A stretch of 64,000 nt of DNA from JARRPM01 sp963792815 (lineage in GTDB: Bacteria; Pseudomonadota; Gammaproteobacteria; Pseudomonadales; Halieaceae). How positions within the stretch are numbered: position 1 is the first letter of the stretch; every line of letters starts with the position of its first letter. Shown piece by piece: positions 9,449-20,190 of this stretch. The notes beneath the pieces are model-generated. The model saw only the letters and a list, made by a program, of their open reading frames with translations. It searched no databases and had not been told where the DNA came from. The stretch spans positions 124,001 to 188,000 of the forward strand of contig CAWBXR010000006.1 of the NCBI GenBank assembly GCA_963792815.1. The letters are read 5' to 3'. Position numbers and translations under genes: made by a program.

Positions 9449-9940
9449 CTACAGGCTGAGAACCTTCTCCCCGCGAGAGATACCCGCCACCCCGGAGCGC
9501 ACAACCTCCAGTATTTCCACATCGGCCATGGCAGCGACAAACGAGTCCAGTTTGTCGCTGGTACCGGCGAGCTGGATTGTGTAGACATTGGGGCCCACAT
9601 CGACAATCTGGCCGCGGAAAATATCCGTTGTGCGCTTCACTTCATCCCGCAGGATACCCTGTGCCCGGACCTTGATCAGCATCAGGTCCCGCTCGATGTG
9701 GGCGCCTTCGGTCAGGTCAACCAGCTTCACCACGTCCACCAGTTTGTTGAGGTGCTTGGTGATCTGTTCGATCTGCTTGTCATCGCCCGCTGTGGTCAGG
9801 GTGAGGCGCGACAGGGTCGGGTCGTCGGTGGGCGCCACGTTCAGGGTCTCGATGTTATAGCCACGCTGGGAAAAAAGCCCCACCACGCGAGACAGGGCAC
9901 CGGGCTCGTTCTCCATCAACATAGAAATAATGCGCCGCAT
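9449..9940 (-). CDS. ilvH: Acetolactate synthase, regulatory small subunit
   Basis: 163 residues with an N-terminal ACT domain (RRIISMLMENEPGALSRVVGLFSQRGYNIETL), the valine-binding regulatory module of acetohydroxy-acid synthase. It activates the catalytic subunit and confers valine feedback inhibition. Length equals that of E. coli IlvH. It starts one base after the ilvI stop codon on the same strand, so the two are co-transcribed. In many gammaproteobacteria ilvC follows directly; here ilvC lies 8.7 kb away in the opposite orientation. Confidence 0.96.
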   Translation of the reverse strand: MRRIISMLMENEPGALSRVVGLFSQRGYNIETLNVAPTDDPTLSRLTLTTAGDDKQIEQITKHLNKLVDVVKLVDLTEGAHIERDLMLIKVRAQGILRDEVKRTTDIFRGQIVDVGPNVYTIQLAGTSDKLDSFVAAMADVEILEVVRSGVAGISRGEKVLSL

Positions 9941-9941
9941 G

Positions 9942-11687
9942 TCAGGTCCTCTCGTTCTTGCTGAGCCACATATCCTTCATCGAACCATTGGGCGCAATGT
10001 GCATGGGATAGACGTGCTCCATAGGGTCAATGATGATATCGAGGAATACCAGTTTGTCCTTCATGGCGAACGCCTCTTCCATTTTCGCGTCCAGCTGGGA
10101 CAATTCCGTCACCTGCATGCCCACGTGGCCGTAGGCCTCCACCAGCTTGACGAAGTCAGGCAGCGAGTCCTCGTAGGTACTCATGGCGTAACGTCCTTCG
10201 TACTGCATGTCCTGCCACTGCTTGACCATACCCAGGTAATTGTTGCGCAGGTTGATGATCTTTATGGGGGTGCTGTACTGGGTACAGGTGGACAGTTCCT
10301 GGATGTTCATCTGGATACTGCCCTCGCCGGTGACACAGGCCACGGCCATATCCGGAAACGCCAACTGGACGCCCATGGCGGCGGGCAGGCCAAAGCCCAT
10401 GGTGCCCAGCCCCCCGGAATTGATCCAGCGCCGCGGCTGGTCAAAGCGGTAGTACTGGGCAGCGAACATCTGGTGCTGGCCGACATCCGAGGTTACGTAG
10501 GCATCGCCGTCGGTTACCCGGTAGAGGCTTTCAATCACCTGCTGCGGCATTATCATCTTGCTGTCGCTGTAGCGCCGCCCGGTCCACAGGCCGTGCTTGC
10601 CGCGCCATTCATCAATCTGTTTCCACCAGCGTTCAAGCGCGCCCTGGTCGGGCAGGTCGCCCTCCTTCTCACGGATGCCGGCGAGCTGGGTAAGAAGTTC
10701 CTCCAGCACGGCCTGCACCGGGCCGACGATGGGGATGTCCGCGGACACGGTCTTGGAAATCGAGGCCGGGTCTACATCCACGTGAATGATCTTCGCGCCG
10801 GGGCAGAATTTGCTCACGGTGTTGGTCACCCGGTCATCGAAGCGGGCGCCTATGGCCAGGATGACATCGCTGTGGTGCATGGCCATATTGGCTTCATAAA
10901 AACCGTGCATTCCCAGCATGCCGAGGAACTGCCGGTCCGTTGCCGGGTATGCGCCCAGCCCCATCAGGGTATTGGTCACCGGGTAGTTCAATTCCCGCGC
11001 CAGGCGGGTCAGCAGCGCGCTGCCCTCCCCCTGGATCACGCCGCCGCCGGCGTAGATGATAGGCCGCTTGGCGGACAGCAGCAGTTTCGCCGCTTTCTTG
11101 ATCTGGCCCGTATGGCCGCGCTGGGCGGGGGCATAGGAGCGCATTTTTACCGAGCGGGGATAGCGGTACTCAAACTTCTCGTCCGGGCGGGTAATATCCT
11201 TGGGAATATCGATGACAACGGGCCCCGGACGCCCTGTGGCGGCGATATGAAACGCCTTCTTGATCATGATCGGGATATCCTCGGCCTTCTTGACCATGAA
11301 GCTGTGCTTCACGATGGGGCGGGAAATACCGATCATATCGGTTTCCTGGAAAGCGTCTTCGCCGATCAGGTGGCTTTGCACCTGGCCGGAGAACACAACC
11401 ATGGGAATGGAGTCCATGTAAGCGGTGGCGATGCCGGTAATGGCATTGGTGGCGCCGGGACCGGAAGTGACCAGCACCACCCCGGGCTTGCCGGTAGCCC
11501 GGGCGTAACCGTCCGCCGCGTGGGTGGCCGCCTGCTCGTGCCTGACCAGCACATGGGGCACCTTGCAGTCCTTGAACAGGGCATCGTAAATATGTAAAAC
11601 CGCGCCACCCGGATAGCCGAATATGTACTCGACTCCCTCGTCTTCCAACGCCCGGGCGATCATCTCGCCACCAGATAACAACTCCAC
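9942..11687 (-). CDS. ilvI: Acetolactate synthase, catalytic large subunit
   Basis: 581 residues from a GTG start at 11687 (MELLSGGEMIARALEDEGV), with GGGAG upstream. An open frame extends to 11921 but the extra 78 residues do not look like protein. Thiamine-diphosphate enzyme that condenses two pyruvates, or pyruvate and 2-oxobutyrate. Visible are the catalytic glutamate region (LVRHEQAATHAADGYAR), the FAD-binding middle part, and the ThDP/Mg motif in GEGSIQMNIQELSTCTQY. It forms an operon with ilvH. The symbol ilvI rather than ilvB is chosen from the pairing with a 163-residue small subunit. Confidence 0.95.
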   Translation of the reverse strand: MELLSGGEMIARALEDEGVEYIFGYPGGAVLHIYDALFKDCKVPHVLVRHEQAATHAADGYARATGKPGVVLVTSGPGATNAITGIATAYMDSIPMVVFSGQVQSHLIGEDAFQETDMIGISRPIVKHSFMVKKAEDIPIMIKKAFHIAATGRPGPVVIDIPKDITRPDEKFEYRYPRSVKMRSYAPAQRGHTGQIKKAAKLLLSAKRPIIYAGGGVIQGEGSALLTRLARELNYPVTNTLMGLGAYPATDRQFLGMLGMHGFYEANMAMHHSDVILAIGARFDDRVTNTVSKFCPGAKIIHVDVDPASISKTVSADIPIVGPVQAVLEELLTQLAGIREKEGDLPDQGALERWWKQIDEWRGKHGLWTGRRYSDSKMIMPQQVIESLYRVTDGDAYVTSDVGQHQMFAAQYYRFDQPRRWINSGGLGTMGFGLPAAMGVQLAFPDMAVACVTGEGSIQMNIQELSTCTQYSTPIKIINLRNNYLGMVKQWQDMQYEGRYAMSTYEDSLPDFVKLVEAYGHVGMQVTELSQLDAKMEEAFAMKDKLVFLDIIIDPMEHVYPMHIAPNGSMKDMWLSKNERT

Positions 11688-12178
11688 AATCCATCTCCCA
11701 TGATAAAACGCCCGACGCGTAACCCTCGCCGGAACATTCCGAAAACATCTGTGGACGTTGCTGCTGGACGGCCCGAACAGGCCTTCAATTGGCGACGCCA
11801 CCCCTTTCAAGCTCGATACACTGCCCGGGAACCACCCCCGGCGACGCACCTCGGGGGATATACGATCACGAACACCCGTGTATCGGTAGCCCTGCGGGAT
11901 AGCGCAGTGTCTGGCCCTCAACCCGGCCTGTACGGCTGGTGTTGATTACGGGACTTACAAACAGCTGCACCCGAATAATGGGATCGGGACAGTGGGCCAG
12001 AGATCGAGGGTACTCGACGTTAGCCGTTGCCATCTGCAAGACGCGCCTATTGTTCGCATGAAACGCCCCAAAGTCAACCAGCCGGGGAAACTGTGAGCCG
12101 GGTGGATAGCCGTTTGCCTACCGGGGTTCAGTGGGTTACTTTAGACCGCAGGGGATAGAACAAGCGGGGGAACGGGAC
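11688..12178. other. 491-bp gap: ilvIH leader and promoter region
   Basis: This stretch lies between the divergent ilvI and DUF4124 genes. I find no gene in it. A plausible ilvIH promoter lies at 12049-12077, which would give a leader of about 350 nt before the GTG start. I see no run of Ile/Val/Leu codons followed by a terminator and antiterminator that would make a classical attenuator. The DUF4124 promoter must also lie here but I could not locate it. Confidence 0.5.
12049..12077 (-). promoter_or_regulatory. Candidate sigma-70 promoter for ilvIH
   Basis: On the minus strand TTGACT (12072-12077) is followed after 17 bp by AACAAT (12049-12054). The -35 matches the consensus at five of six positions and the spacing is ideal, but the -10 is weak. 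It would start transcription about 350 nt upstream of ilvI. It is the best candidate I see in the gap. Confidence 0.45.
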
Positions 12179-12634
12179 GTGAACAAGCTAACCAGAATCT
12201 GCCTGGCAGTCACAGCTTTGGTAATTGTCGCCAGTGCAGGCTTTTCTGCCCACGCCAGCAGCACCTATTACCGCTGGCAGGATGACCGGGGCAACCCGGT
12301 TCACAGCGACCGGCCGCCGCCCATGGGAACACCCTACGAGGTGATCACCACCGGGTCCAGCCTGGTGCGCCAGGTAGATGCCGAGGAAGGCGCTGTACCG
12401 GCCACCACCGAGCCCACCGTGAGCAATGACTTCCAACCGGTCAACACCAGCAAAGCCCCCGTGAAAAAGAATTCCGAGCAGTGCCAGCGGGCCCAGGAAA
12501 ACCTGCAGACCCTGAACACCAAGGTGCGAATCCAGGTCCGCAATGACCAGGGCGAGTTGAGGCCTATCAGCGAGGAGGAGAAAGAGATACAGCGTCAGCA
12601 GGCCATGGACGTTATCGCGGTTCACTGCAACTAG
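12179..12634 (+). CDS. Secreted DUF4124-type protein
   Basis: 151 residues from a GTG start at 12179 (NKLTRICLAV), chosen because a signal peptide begins there and GGGG lies upstream. The hydrophobic segment ends in a likely signal peptidase I site (SAHA-SS). The mature N-terminus STYYRWQDDRGNPVHSDRPP is the DUF4124 motif, a short beta domain common in gammaproteobacterial periplasmic proteins with no known function. The C-terminal half is polar and charged. It is a single-gene unit closed by the terminator at 12639-12668. Confidence 0.75.
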   Translation: MNKLTRICLAVTALVIVASAGFSAHASSTYYRWQDDRGNPVHSDRPPPMGTPYEVITTGSSLVRQVDAEEGAVPATTEPTVSNDFQPVNTSKAPVKKNSEQCQRAQENLQTLNTKVRIQVRNDQGELRPISEEEKEIQRQQAMDVIAVHCN

Positions 12635-12638
12635 GAAC

Positions 12639-12668
12639 AAAAAAGGCCCCTCGCGGGGCCTTTTTTTT
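12639..12668. terminator. Bidirectional intrinsic terminator between the DUF4124 gene and clpB
   Basis: A six-base-pair GGCCCC/GGGGCC stem with loop TCGC (12645-12660) is flanked by an A-run on the left and an eight-base T-run on the right. It therefore works for both convergent genes: DUF4124 on the plus strand and clpB on the minus strand. Confidence 0.92.
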
Positions 12669-12688
12669 GCCGAATGAACGCCAATACC

Positions 12689-15265
<2,577 letters not shown>

Positions 15266-15327
15266 AGGTTTCAATCTCCTCAGGTCACCGCAACTCGATG
15301 AAGCGGATCCTTATTCCATGCCCTTCT

Positions 15328-15355
15328 ATATGGGGACTAAATAGCCCTATTTCAA
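15328..15355 (-). promoter_or_regulatory. Sigma-32 heat-shock promoter of clpB
   Basis: On the minus strand TTGAAA (15350-15355) is followed after 14 bp by CCCCATAT (15328-15335). This is almost a perfect match to the RpoH consensus CTTGAAA-N13-17-CCCCATNT. It lies about 65 bp upstream of the clpB start codon. It means clpB can be induced by heat separately from pgeF. Confidence 0.9.
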
Positions 15356-15426
15356 TAAAGGACATAGTCAAAATCTCCCTCGCGCGAACAACACTGCGCT
15401 CGAGATCCGGACCTGGGGTAAACGGC

Positions 15427-16182
15427 TTATCGCAGAAGAATAAGGCTGGCCATGCGACCGGTGCGGCCATCGCGCCGGTAGGAGAAGAAGCTGTCGTCTT
15501 CGGTCACTGTACAAAAGCCGCCACCGAGCACATCCTCGAGGCCAAGGGCGGCCAGGCGCAGGCGCGCCAGGGCGTAAAGGTCGGCGAGGTAATGCCCCGG
15601 TCGCGCCGCACTGGCAACGAAACAGGCATCGGTCAGCACATGTTGCCGGGGCCGGGCAGCCTCTAGGAATGCGGCCCTTACCTCGGGACCTACCTCGAAC
15701 GCGGCAGGGCCGATGGCCGGCCCCAGCCAGGCCATGATCCGGCCGGGCTCCAGCGCCATCGCAGCAACGGTGTTTTCCAATACCCCGCCAAGCAGGCCAC
15801 GCCAGCCCGCATGTGCCGCGGCGACCACGTCTCCCGCCCGCGAGCAAAACAGTACCGGCAGGCAATCCGCCGTGAGCACCGCGCAGGCGCTGCCCGGGGT
15901 CCGACTCCAACTGGCGTCCGCAACGGCATCCTCGGGGGCTTCGGCGGCGCTGGCCACTTCGGTGCCGTGTACCTGCGTCAACCACTGCACACGGCTGCCG
16001 GACGGCAGCAGCCGGGACAAACCCGCCCGGTTGGCCAGCACCGCAGAGTCGTCATCCCCGACATGGGCAGCCAGGTTGAAACTGCCATACGGTGCCAGGC
16101 TCTGCCCCCCCCAACGCAGGGTTGTCAGGGCGATGACATTGGCCGGGGCGGGCCAATCGGGCCTAATACAGGGGGCGTTCAT
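15427..16182 (-). CDS. pgeF: PgeF/YfiH multicopper-type laccase-domain protein (purine nucleoside phosphorylase / peptidoglycan editing factor)
   Basis: 251 residues, DUF152 family, with the conserved LTADCLPVLFCSRAG, HAGWRGLLGGVLENTV and CFVASAARPGHYLADL motifs that carry the zinc-binding Cys and His residues. Family members have purine nucleoside phosphorylase-like activity. In E. coli YfiH (PgeF) removes wrongly incorporated L-serine from peptidoglycan precursors. It lies between rluD and clpB as in E. coli. The gap to rluD is occupied by the 265-bp palindromic element, which begins only 12 bp upstream of the ATG, so translation initiation and coupling to rluD may be altered. Confidence 0.92.
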   Translation of the reverse strand: MNAPCIRPDWPAPANVIALTTLRWGGQSLAPYGSFNLAAHVGDDDSAVLANRAGLSRLLPSGSRVQWLTQVHGTEVASAAEAPEDAVADASWSRTPGSACAVLTADCLPVLFCSRAGDVVAAAHAGWRGLLGGVLENTVAAMALEPGRIMAWLGPAIGPAAFEVGPEVRAAFLEAARPRQHVLTDACFVASAARPGHYLADLYALARLRLAALGLEDVLGGGFCTVTEDDSFFSYRRDGRTGRMASLILLR

Positions 16183-16193
16183 GTTTTGTGACT

Positions 16194-16458
16194 AGTGTAG
16201 TGTCAGGTATAAAACGTATGTTCAGAGGCCACCCCTTTGCGCTATGCAAGGCGCAGCTCGCAGGGAATAGTGGTGCTATTTCCAAGAGCTGCAACGCCGC
16301 AGAGCGCAAAGGGGTGGCCTCCCTGCGGGCGAGCCTCCAAAGGGCCATCCACTGCGTTGCGATTTCTCGACATAGCACCACTATGCCTTCGAAACCGCGC
16401 CTAACGGCTGACCCTTTGGAGGCTCGCTGAACATACGTTTTATACCTGACACTACACT
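16194..16458. mobile_element. 265-bp palindromic MITE-like element with nested hairpins
   Basis: A perfect 32-bp terminal inverted repeat (16194-16225 and 16427-16458, beginning AGTGTAGTGTCAGG) encloses two hairpin arms. Arm 1 has a perfect 18-bp base stem (16226-16243 with 16303-16320). Arm 2 has a perfect 16-bp base stem (16329-16344 with 16412-16427). The inner parts of the arms are diverged inverted copies of each other, and their apices (16267-16279 and 16372-16384) are perfectly complementary over 13 bases. No open frame inside looks coding. It sits between rluD and pgeF, and its right end covers the rluD stop codon. I cannot place it in a named family. Confidence 0.85.
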
Positions 16459-17408
16459 GGATCCTCCCGCTCGAGAATATCCAGCAGTCCCAGAATATCC
16501 TCCGGCAGCGGGCATTCAAACTGCACCGCTTCGCCGGATTGCGGGTGAACCAGGCCCAGCACCTGGGCATGCAGGGCCTGTCGGGGGAAGCTGCGCAAGG
16601 CGTCGATCAGCTCGCTGGAGGCGCCCTTGGGGATTCGCGGCCTGCCGCCGTATACCGGGTCGCCCACCAGCGGGTAGCGCCGGTGGGCCATGTGAACCCT
16701 GATCTGGTGGGTGCGCCCGGTCTCAAGACTGACCGCGATACGGGTGTGATGGGCAAAACGGCGGGTGACCCGGTAGTGGGTGATCGCAGGCTTGCCTCCG
16801 ACTTCCAGCACGGCCATTTTCTTGCGCTGTTTCGGGTGCCTTCCCATCGGCGCATCCACGGTACCGCCGCCCGTCATGGCGCCTATGCAGACGGCGCAAT
16901 ACTCTCGCTTTACCGTGCGGGCCTGCAACTGGGCGACCAGGTGGTGGTGTGCGCTCAGGCTGCGGGCGACCACCATGATCCCGGAGGTCTCCATATCCAG
17001 CCGGTGCACAATACCGGCCCGGGGCAACTGCGCAAGCTCGGGCGCGTGGGCCAGAAGTGCGTTTACCAGGGTACCGTCGGCATGTCCCGCAGCCGGGTGC
17101 ACAACCAGCCCTGCGGGTTTGTTCAGCACCAGGATGCTGTCGTCCTCATGGACAATATCCAGCTCGATGGCCTGGGCCTGCCAGCCCACCTCCTGCACCA
17201 ACTCCGCAGCCACGACCAGGTCATCCCCGGTCCTGACCTTGTCTCTGGGCCTGCGCTGCTGACCACCGACCCGCAGCTCACCGTTCTTGATCCAGGTCTG
17301 GAGCCTGGAGCGGGAATATTCCGGGAATAAAGCCGCCGCCGCCTGGTCAAGGCGCTCGCCGTCGAGCTCATCCGGCACCTCGGCCACCAGTTTTATGGTT
17401 TCCTTCAT
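16452..17408 (-). CDS. rluD: 23S rRNA pseudouridine synthase RluD (1911/1915/1917)
   Basis: 318 residues. An N-terminal S4-like RNA-binding domain (GERLDQAAAALFPEYSRSRLQTWIKNGEL) is followed by the RluA-type catalytic domain. The catalytic aspartate is in GIVHRLDMETSGIMVVA, and GRTHQIRVHMAHRRYPLVGD is also typical. It modifies helix 69 of 23S rRNA and supports late 50S assembly. Divergent from bamD as in E. coli. The last codons and TAG stop (16452-16454) lie inside the terminal repeat of the adjacent MITE-like element, so the C-terminus may have been changed by the insertion. Confidence 0.95.
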   Translation of the reverse strand: MKETIKLVAEVPDELDGERLDQAAAALFPEYSRSRLQTWIKNGELRVGGQQRRPRDKVRTGDDLVVAAELVQEVGWQAQAIELDIVHEDDSILVLNKPAGLVVHPAAGHADGTLVNALLAHAPELAQLPRAGIVHRLDMETSGIMVVARSLSAHHHLVAQLQARTVKREYCAVCIGAMTGGGTVDAPMGRHPKQRKKMAVLEVGGKPAITHYRVTRRFAHHTRIAVSLETGRTHQIRVHMAHRRYPLVGDPVYGGRPRIPKGASSELIDALRSFPRQALHAQVLGLVHPQSGEAVQFECPLPEDILGLLDILEREDPV

Positions 17409-17517
17409 TATATTTCCTGTTTATGCACCCGGCCGCCTGTGGTTAAATACCGCCGCTACAACCTGTGTTGCGGCCTGCATCTTAGCACGCCGGCCCCACT
17501 CCAAATTGGTGAGATCA

Positions 17518-18384
17518 TTGAAATACATCCTGTTCCTAGTCTTCAGCCTGGCTCTTTGGGGTTGCTCCAGCAACGATGAGCTGCCCGATATGGCGGATAC
17601 CGGGGAGCAGCAGATGTACGAGCAGATACAGGAATACCTGCAAAACGGCAATTACAGCGAGAGCGTGCGCGCCCTGCAGCTGCTGGAGTCCCGCTATCCC
17701 TTCGGCAAGTATGCCGAACAGGCCCAGCTGGAACTGATATACGCCCACTACCAGGCCTACGAGCACGAGGCGGCGGTGGAAGCAGCGGACCGGTTTATCC
17801 GCCTACACCCCCAGAATCCCAATGTCGACTATGCCTTCTACATGAAAGGGCTGGCCGCCTACAGCGGCAACGAGGACTTCTTCGACCGCTTCATTCCCAC
17901 GGACCGCTCCGAGCGCGACACCAGCCATGCCAAGGAAGCCTTCGGCGAGTTCGCCCAGCTGGTCTCACGCTATCCGGCCAGCCCCTATGCCGCTGACGCC
18001 CGGGCCCGGATGATCTACCTTCGCAACCTGCTGGCCCGCCATGAAATCACCGTGGCCAACTATTATTTCCGCCGCGGCGCCTACCTGGCTGCCACCAACC
18101 GCGGGGCTTACGTGGTGGAAAACTTCCAGCGCACACCGGCGGTGGCCGACGGCCTTGCGGTCATGGCCCAGGGCTATATCCTGCTCGGTTACAACGACCT
18201 CGCCCGGGACACCATCGCAGTACTGGCGCTGAACTACCCGGACCACTATTCACTGGATGAAAACGGTGAGTTCCAGAGCGTCTACAACCTGGACGGCCTG
18301 CAGCGCTCCTGGGTCAACAAAATCAGCTTCGGCCTGTTCGATCCGCCGGAACCCCCCCAGTTCGACAACCGTCCCGACGCCTGA
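17518..18384 (+). CDS. bamD: Outer membrane assembly lipoprotein BamD
   Basis: 288 residues from TTG at 17518 (MKYILFLVFSLALWGCSSNDE), chosen because GGTGAG lies just upstream and the signal peptide begins there; GTG at 17509 is the alternative. The lipobox LWGC marks lipid attachment and signal peptidase II cleavage. The body is built of TPR repeats (YSESVRALQLLESRYPFGKYAEQAQLELIYAHYQAYEHEAAVEAADRFI region), as in the BAM complex partner of BamA. E. coli BamD has 245 residues, so the C-terminal tail is a little longer here. Divergent from rluD. Confidence 0.95.
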   Translation: MKYILFLVFSLALWGCSSNDELPDMADTGEQQMYEQIQEYLQNGNYSESVRALQLLESRYPFGKYAEQAQLELIYAHYQAYEHEAAVEAADRFIRLHPQNPNVDYAFYMKGLAAYSGNEDFFDRFIPTDRSERDTSHAKEAFGEFAQLVSRYPASPYAADARARMIYLRNLLARHEITVANYYFRRGAYLAATNRGAYVVENFQRTPAVADGLAVMAQGYILLGYNDLARDTIAVLALNYPDHYSLDENGEFQSVYNLDGLQRSWVNKISFGLFDPPEPPQFDNRPDA

Positions 18385-18407
18385 TTCCCCCGATCGGGCG
18401 CGGTTGC

Positions 18408-20039
18408 TCAGTCGCCGATGGCCCAACCGGAGGTAATCGGGTAGCGCCGGTCCCGGCCAAAACCGCGCCGGGTGATCCGCACCCCGATCGGAGCCTGCCG
18501 CCGCTTGTATTCATTGATATCCACCAGGCGCAATACCCGCCGCACCTGCTCCGCATCCATACCCGTGGCGATAATGTCATCGGCGCTGTAGTCCTGCTCC
18601 ACATACAGCTCCAGGATCCGGTCAAGCACATCGTAAGGGGGCAGGCTGTCCTCGTCTTTCTGGTCCGGCGCCAGCTCCGCCGATGGCGGCCGGTCGATGA
18701 CCCGCTGGGGAATACACGGCCCGAGCTTATTGCGATAACGGCACAGCTCAAACACCAGGGTTTTCGGCACGTCCTTGAGTACGTCCAGGCCGCCCGCCAT
18801 ATCGCCATACAGGGTGGAATAGCCCACGGCCATCTCACTCTTGTTACCGGTGGTCAGCACCAGCAGACCCTTTTTATTCGAAATGGACATGAGCAACACG
18901 CCCCGACAGCGGGCCTGCAGGTTTTCCTCGGTAGTATCCACCTGGGTACCGGCAAACTCCTGGGCGAGGCTGGCCATAAAGGCTTCGTAGATGGGCTCTA
19001 TCGAAATAACCTTGTGCTGGACGCCGAGCAGTCGTGACTGCTCCGCCGCGTCCTCGACGCTCATCTGCGCTGTGTATCGAAACGGCATCATCACCGCCTC
19101 TACCCGGTCCGCACCCAGGGCTTCGACTGCCACCGCCAGGGTGAGGGCGGAATCAATACCCCCGGATAGGCCCAACACCACGCCCCTGAAGAAGTTCTTG
19201 TTGACGTAATCGCGCACACCCAGCACCAGGGCCTGCCAGGTCGCAGCAAGGTCTTCCAGCGGCGGGGCCACGGGCAGCCCGGAAATTTGCGCCGGGCCAT
19301 CGCCGAAAGCGATATCCAGCCAATAGCGGCCTTCCTCGAAGTTGGGAGCCGCCGCGGCGATCTCCCCCTGCGCCGTCACCGCAAAGGAGCCGCCGTCAAA
19401 TACCAGCTCATCCTGGCCGCCCACCTGGTTGACATAGACGATGGCCATATTGGAACTGCGGGCGCGCCTGGAGACCAGGTCCCAGCGCTCGGCGCGCTTG
19501 CCCCGGTGATAGGGGGACGAGTTGATGTTGATCAGCAACTGGGCCCCCGCTTCGGCCGCCTGCGCGGTGGGCTCTTCCTCCCAGATGTCCTCGCAGATAC
19601 TGAGCCCTACCCGGACGCCGGCGATATCGACCACGCAGGACTCAACACCTGCGGTGAAATAGCGCTTCTCATCAAACACCTGGTAGTTGGGCAGCTCCTG
19701 CTTGCGGTATTCAGCGATTATCTCGCCCCGGTGCAGCACCCCGGCGACGTTGTACAGAACCCCCTCCTGCCTGCGGGGATAACCGATGACAAGGTAGGAC
19801 TCGCCATCCATCCCGGCGAGAATTCGCTCCAGCGACTGGTTTATGCGGCGCTCGATACTCGGCCGCAGCAGCAGGTCCTCCGGCGGATAACCGCTCAGGG
19901 TCAGCTCGGGAAACACTATGACAGTGGCATCACCCTCGCCCGCTACCCCCTTGATCGTCTCCATCACCCGGGCGGTATTCCCGGCGAAATCCCCGACCAG
20001 CGTATTTATCTGTGCCATCAGGATGTTGAGGGTTGTCAT
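18408..20039 (-). CDS. nadE: Glutamine-dependent NAD+ synthetase
   Basis: 543 residues from ATG at 20039 (MTTLNILMAQINTLVGDFAGN); the open frame upstream of this does not resemble the family. The N-terminal nitrilase-type glutaminase has the Glu-Lys-Cys triad in FPELTLSGYPPEDLL, YRKQELPNYQVFDE and GLSICEDIWEE. The C-terminal synthetase has the PP-loop GLSGGIDSALTLAVA. It makes NAD+ from deamido-NAD+, glutamine and ATP, the last step of NAD synthesis. Convergent with bamD and divergent from pilS. Confidence 0.95.
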   Translation of the reverse strand: MTTLNILMAQINTLVGDFAGNTARVMETIKGVAGEGDATVIVFPELTLSGYPPEDLLLRPSIERRINQSLERILAGMDGESYLVIGYPRRQEGVLYNVAGVLHRGEIIAEYRKQELPNYQVFDEKRYFTAGVESCVVDIAGVRVGLSICEDIWEEEPTAQAAEAGAQLLININSSPYHRGKRAERWDLVSRRARSSNMAIVYVNQVGGQDELVFDGGSFAVTAQGEIAAAAPNFEEGRYWLDIAFGDGPAQISGLPVAPPLEDLAATWQALVLGVRDYVNKNFFRGVVLGLSGGIDSALTLAVAVEALGADRVEAVMMPFRYTAQMSVEDAAEQSRLLGVQHKVISIEPIYEAFMASLAQEFAGTQVDTTEENLQARCRGVLLMSISNKKGLLVLTTGNKSEMAVGYSTLYGDMAGGLDVLKDVPKTLVFELCRYRNKLGPCIPQRVIDRPPSAELAPDQKDEDSLPPYDVLDRILELYVEQDYSADDIIATGMDAEQVRRVLRLVDINEYKRRQAPIGVRITRRGFGRDRRYPITSGWAIGD

Positions 20040-20190
20040 GAGTAATCCAGGGTGAAGGACAAGGCCGCTATTGTGCGAAAAAGTGCCCGGGAAGACCAGT
20101 CCTGCTGAGCTCAACACGCCGATTCCGCCCAAATGCCTGTTACACTAGCGCCGTCCCGACCACAACCCGGCAGGAGCAGGCAGCCCTACA

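Noticed and set aside
9930..11597. 555-codon open frame on the plus strand opposite ilvI
   Set aside because: It is antisense to a firmly identified acetolactate synthase gene and shows no protein-like motif. Such mirror frames are common in GC-rich DNA. Similar ones opposite murJ (41603-42976), speA and groEL were also left out.
11690..12050. Possible ilv leader peptide (an ATG frame with the stretch PIIRVQLFVSPVI)
   Set aside because: It has no convincing ribosome-binding site, the codons are only modestly enriched in Ile/Val, and no terminator/antiterminator pair follows.
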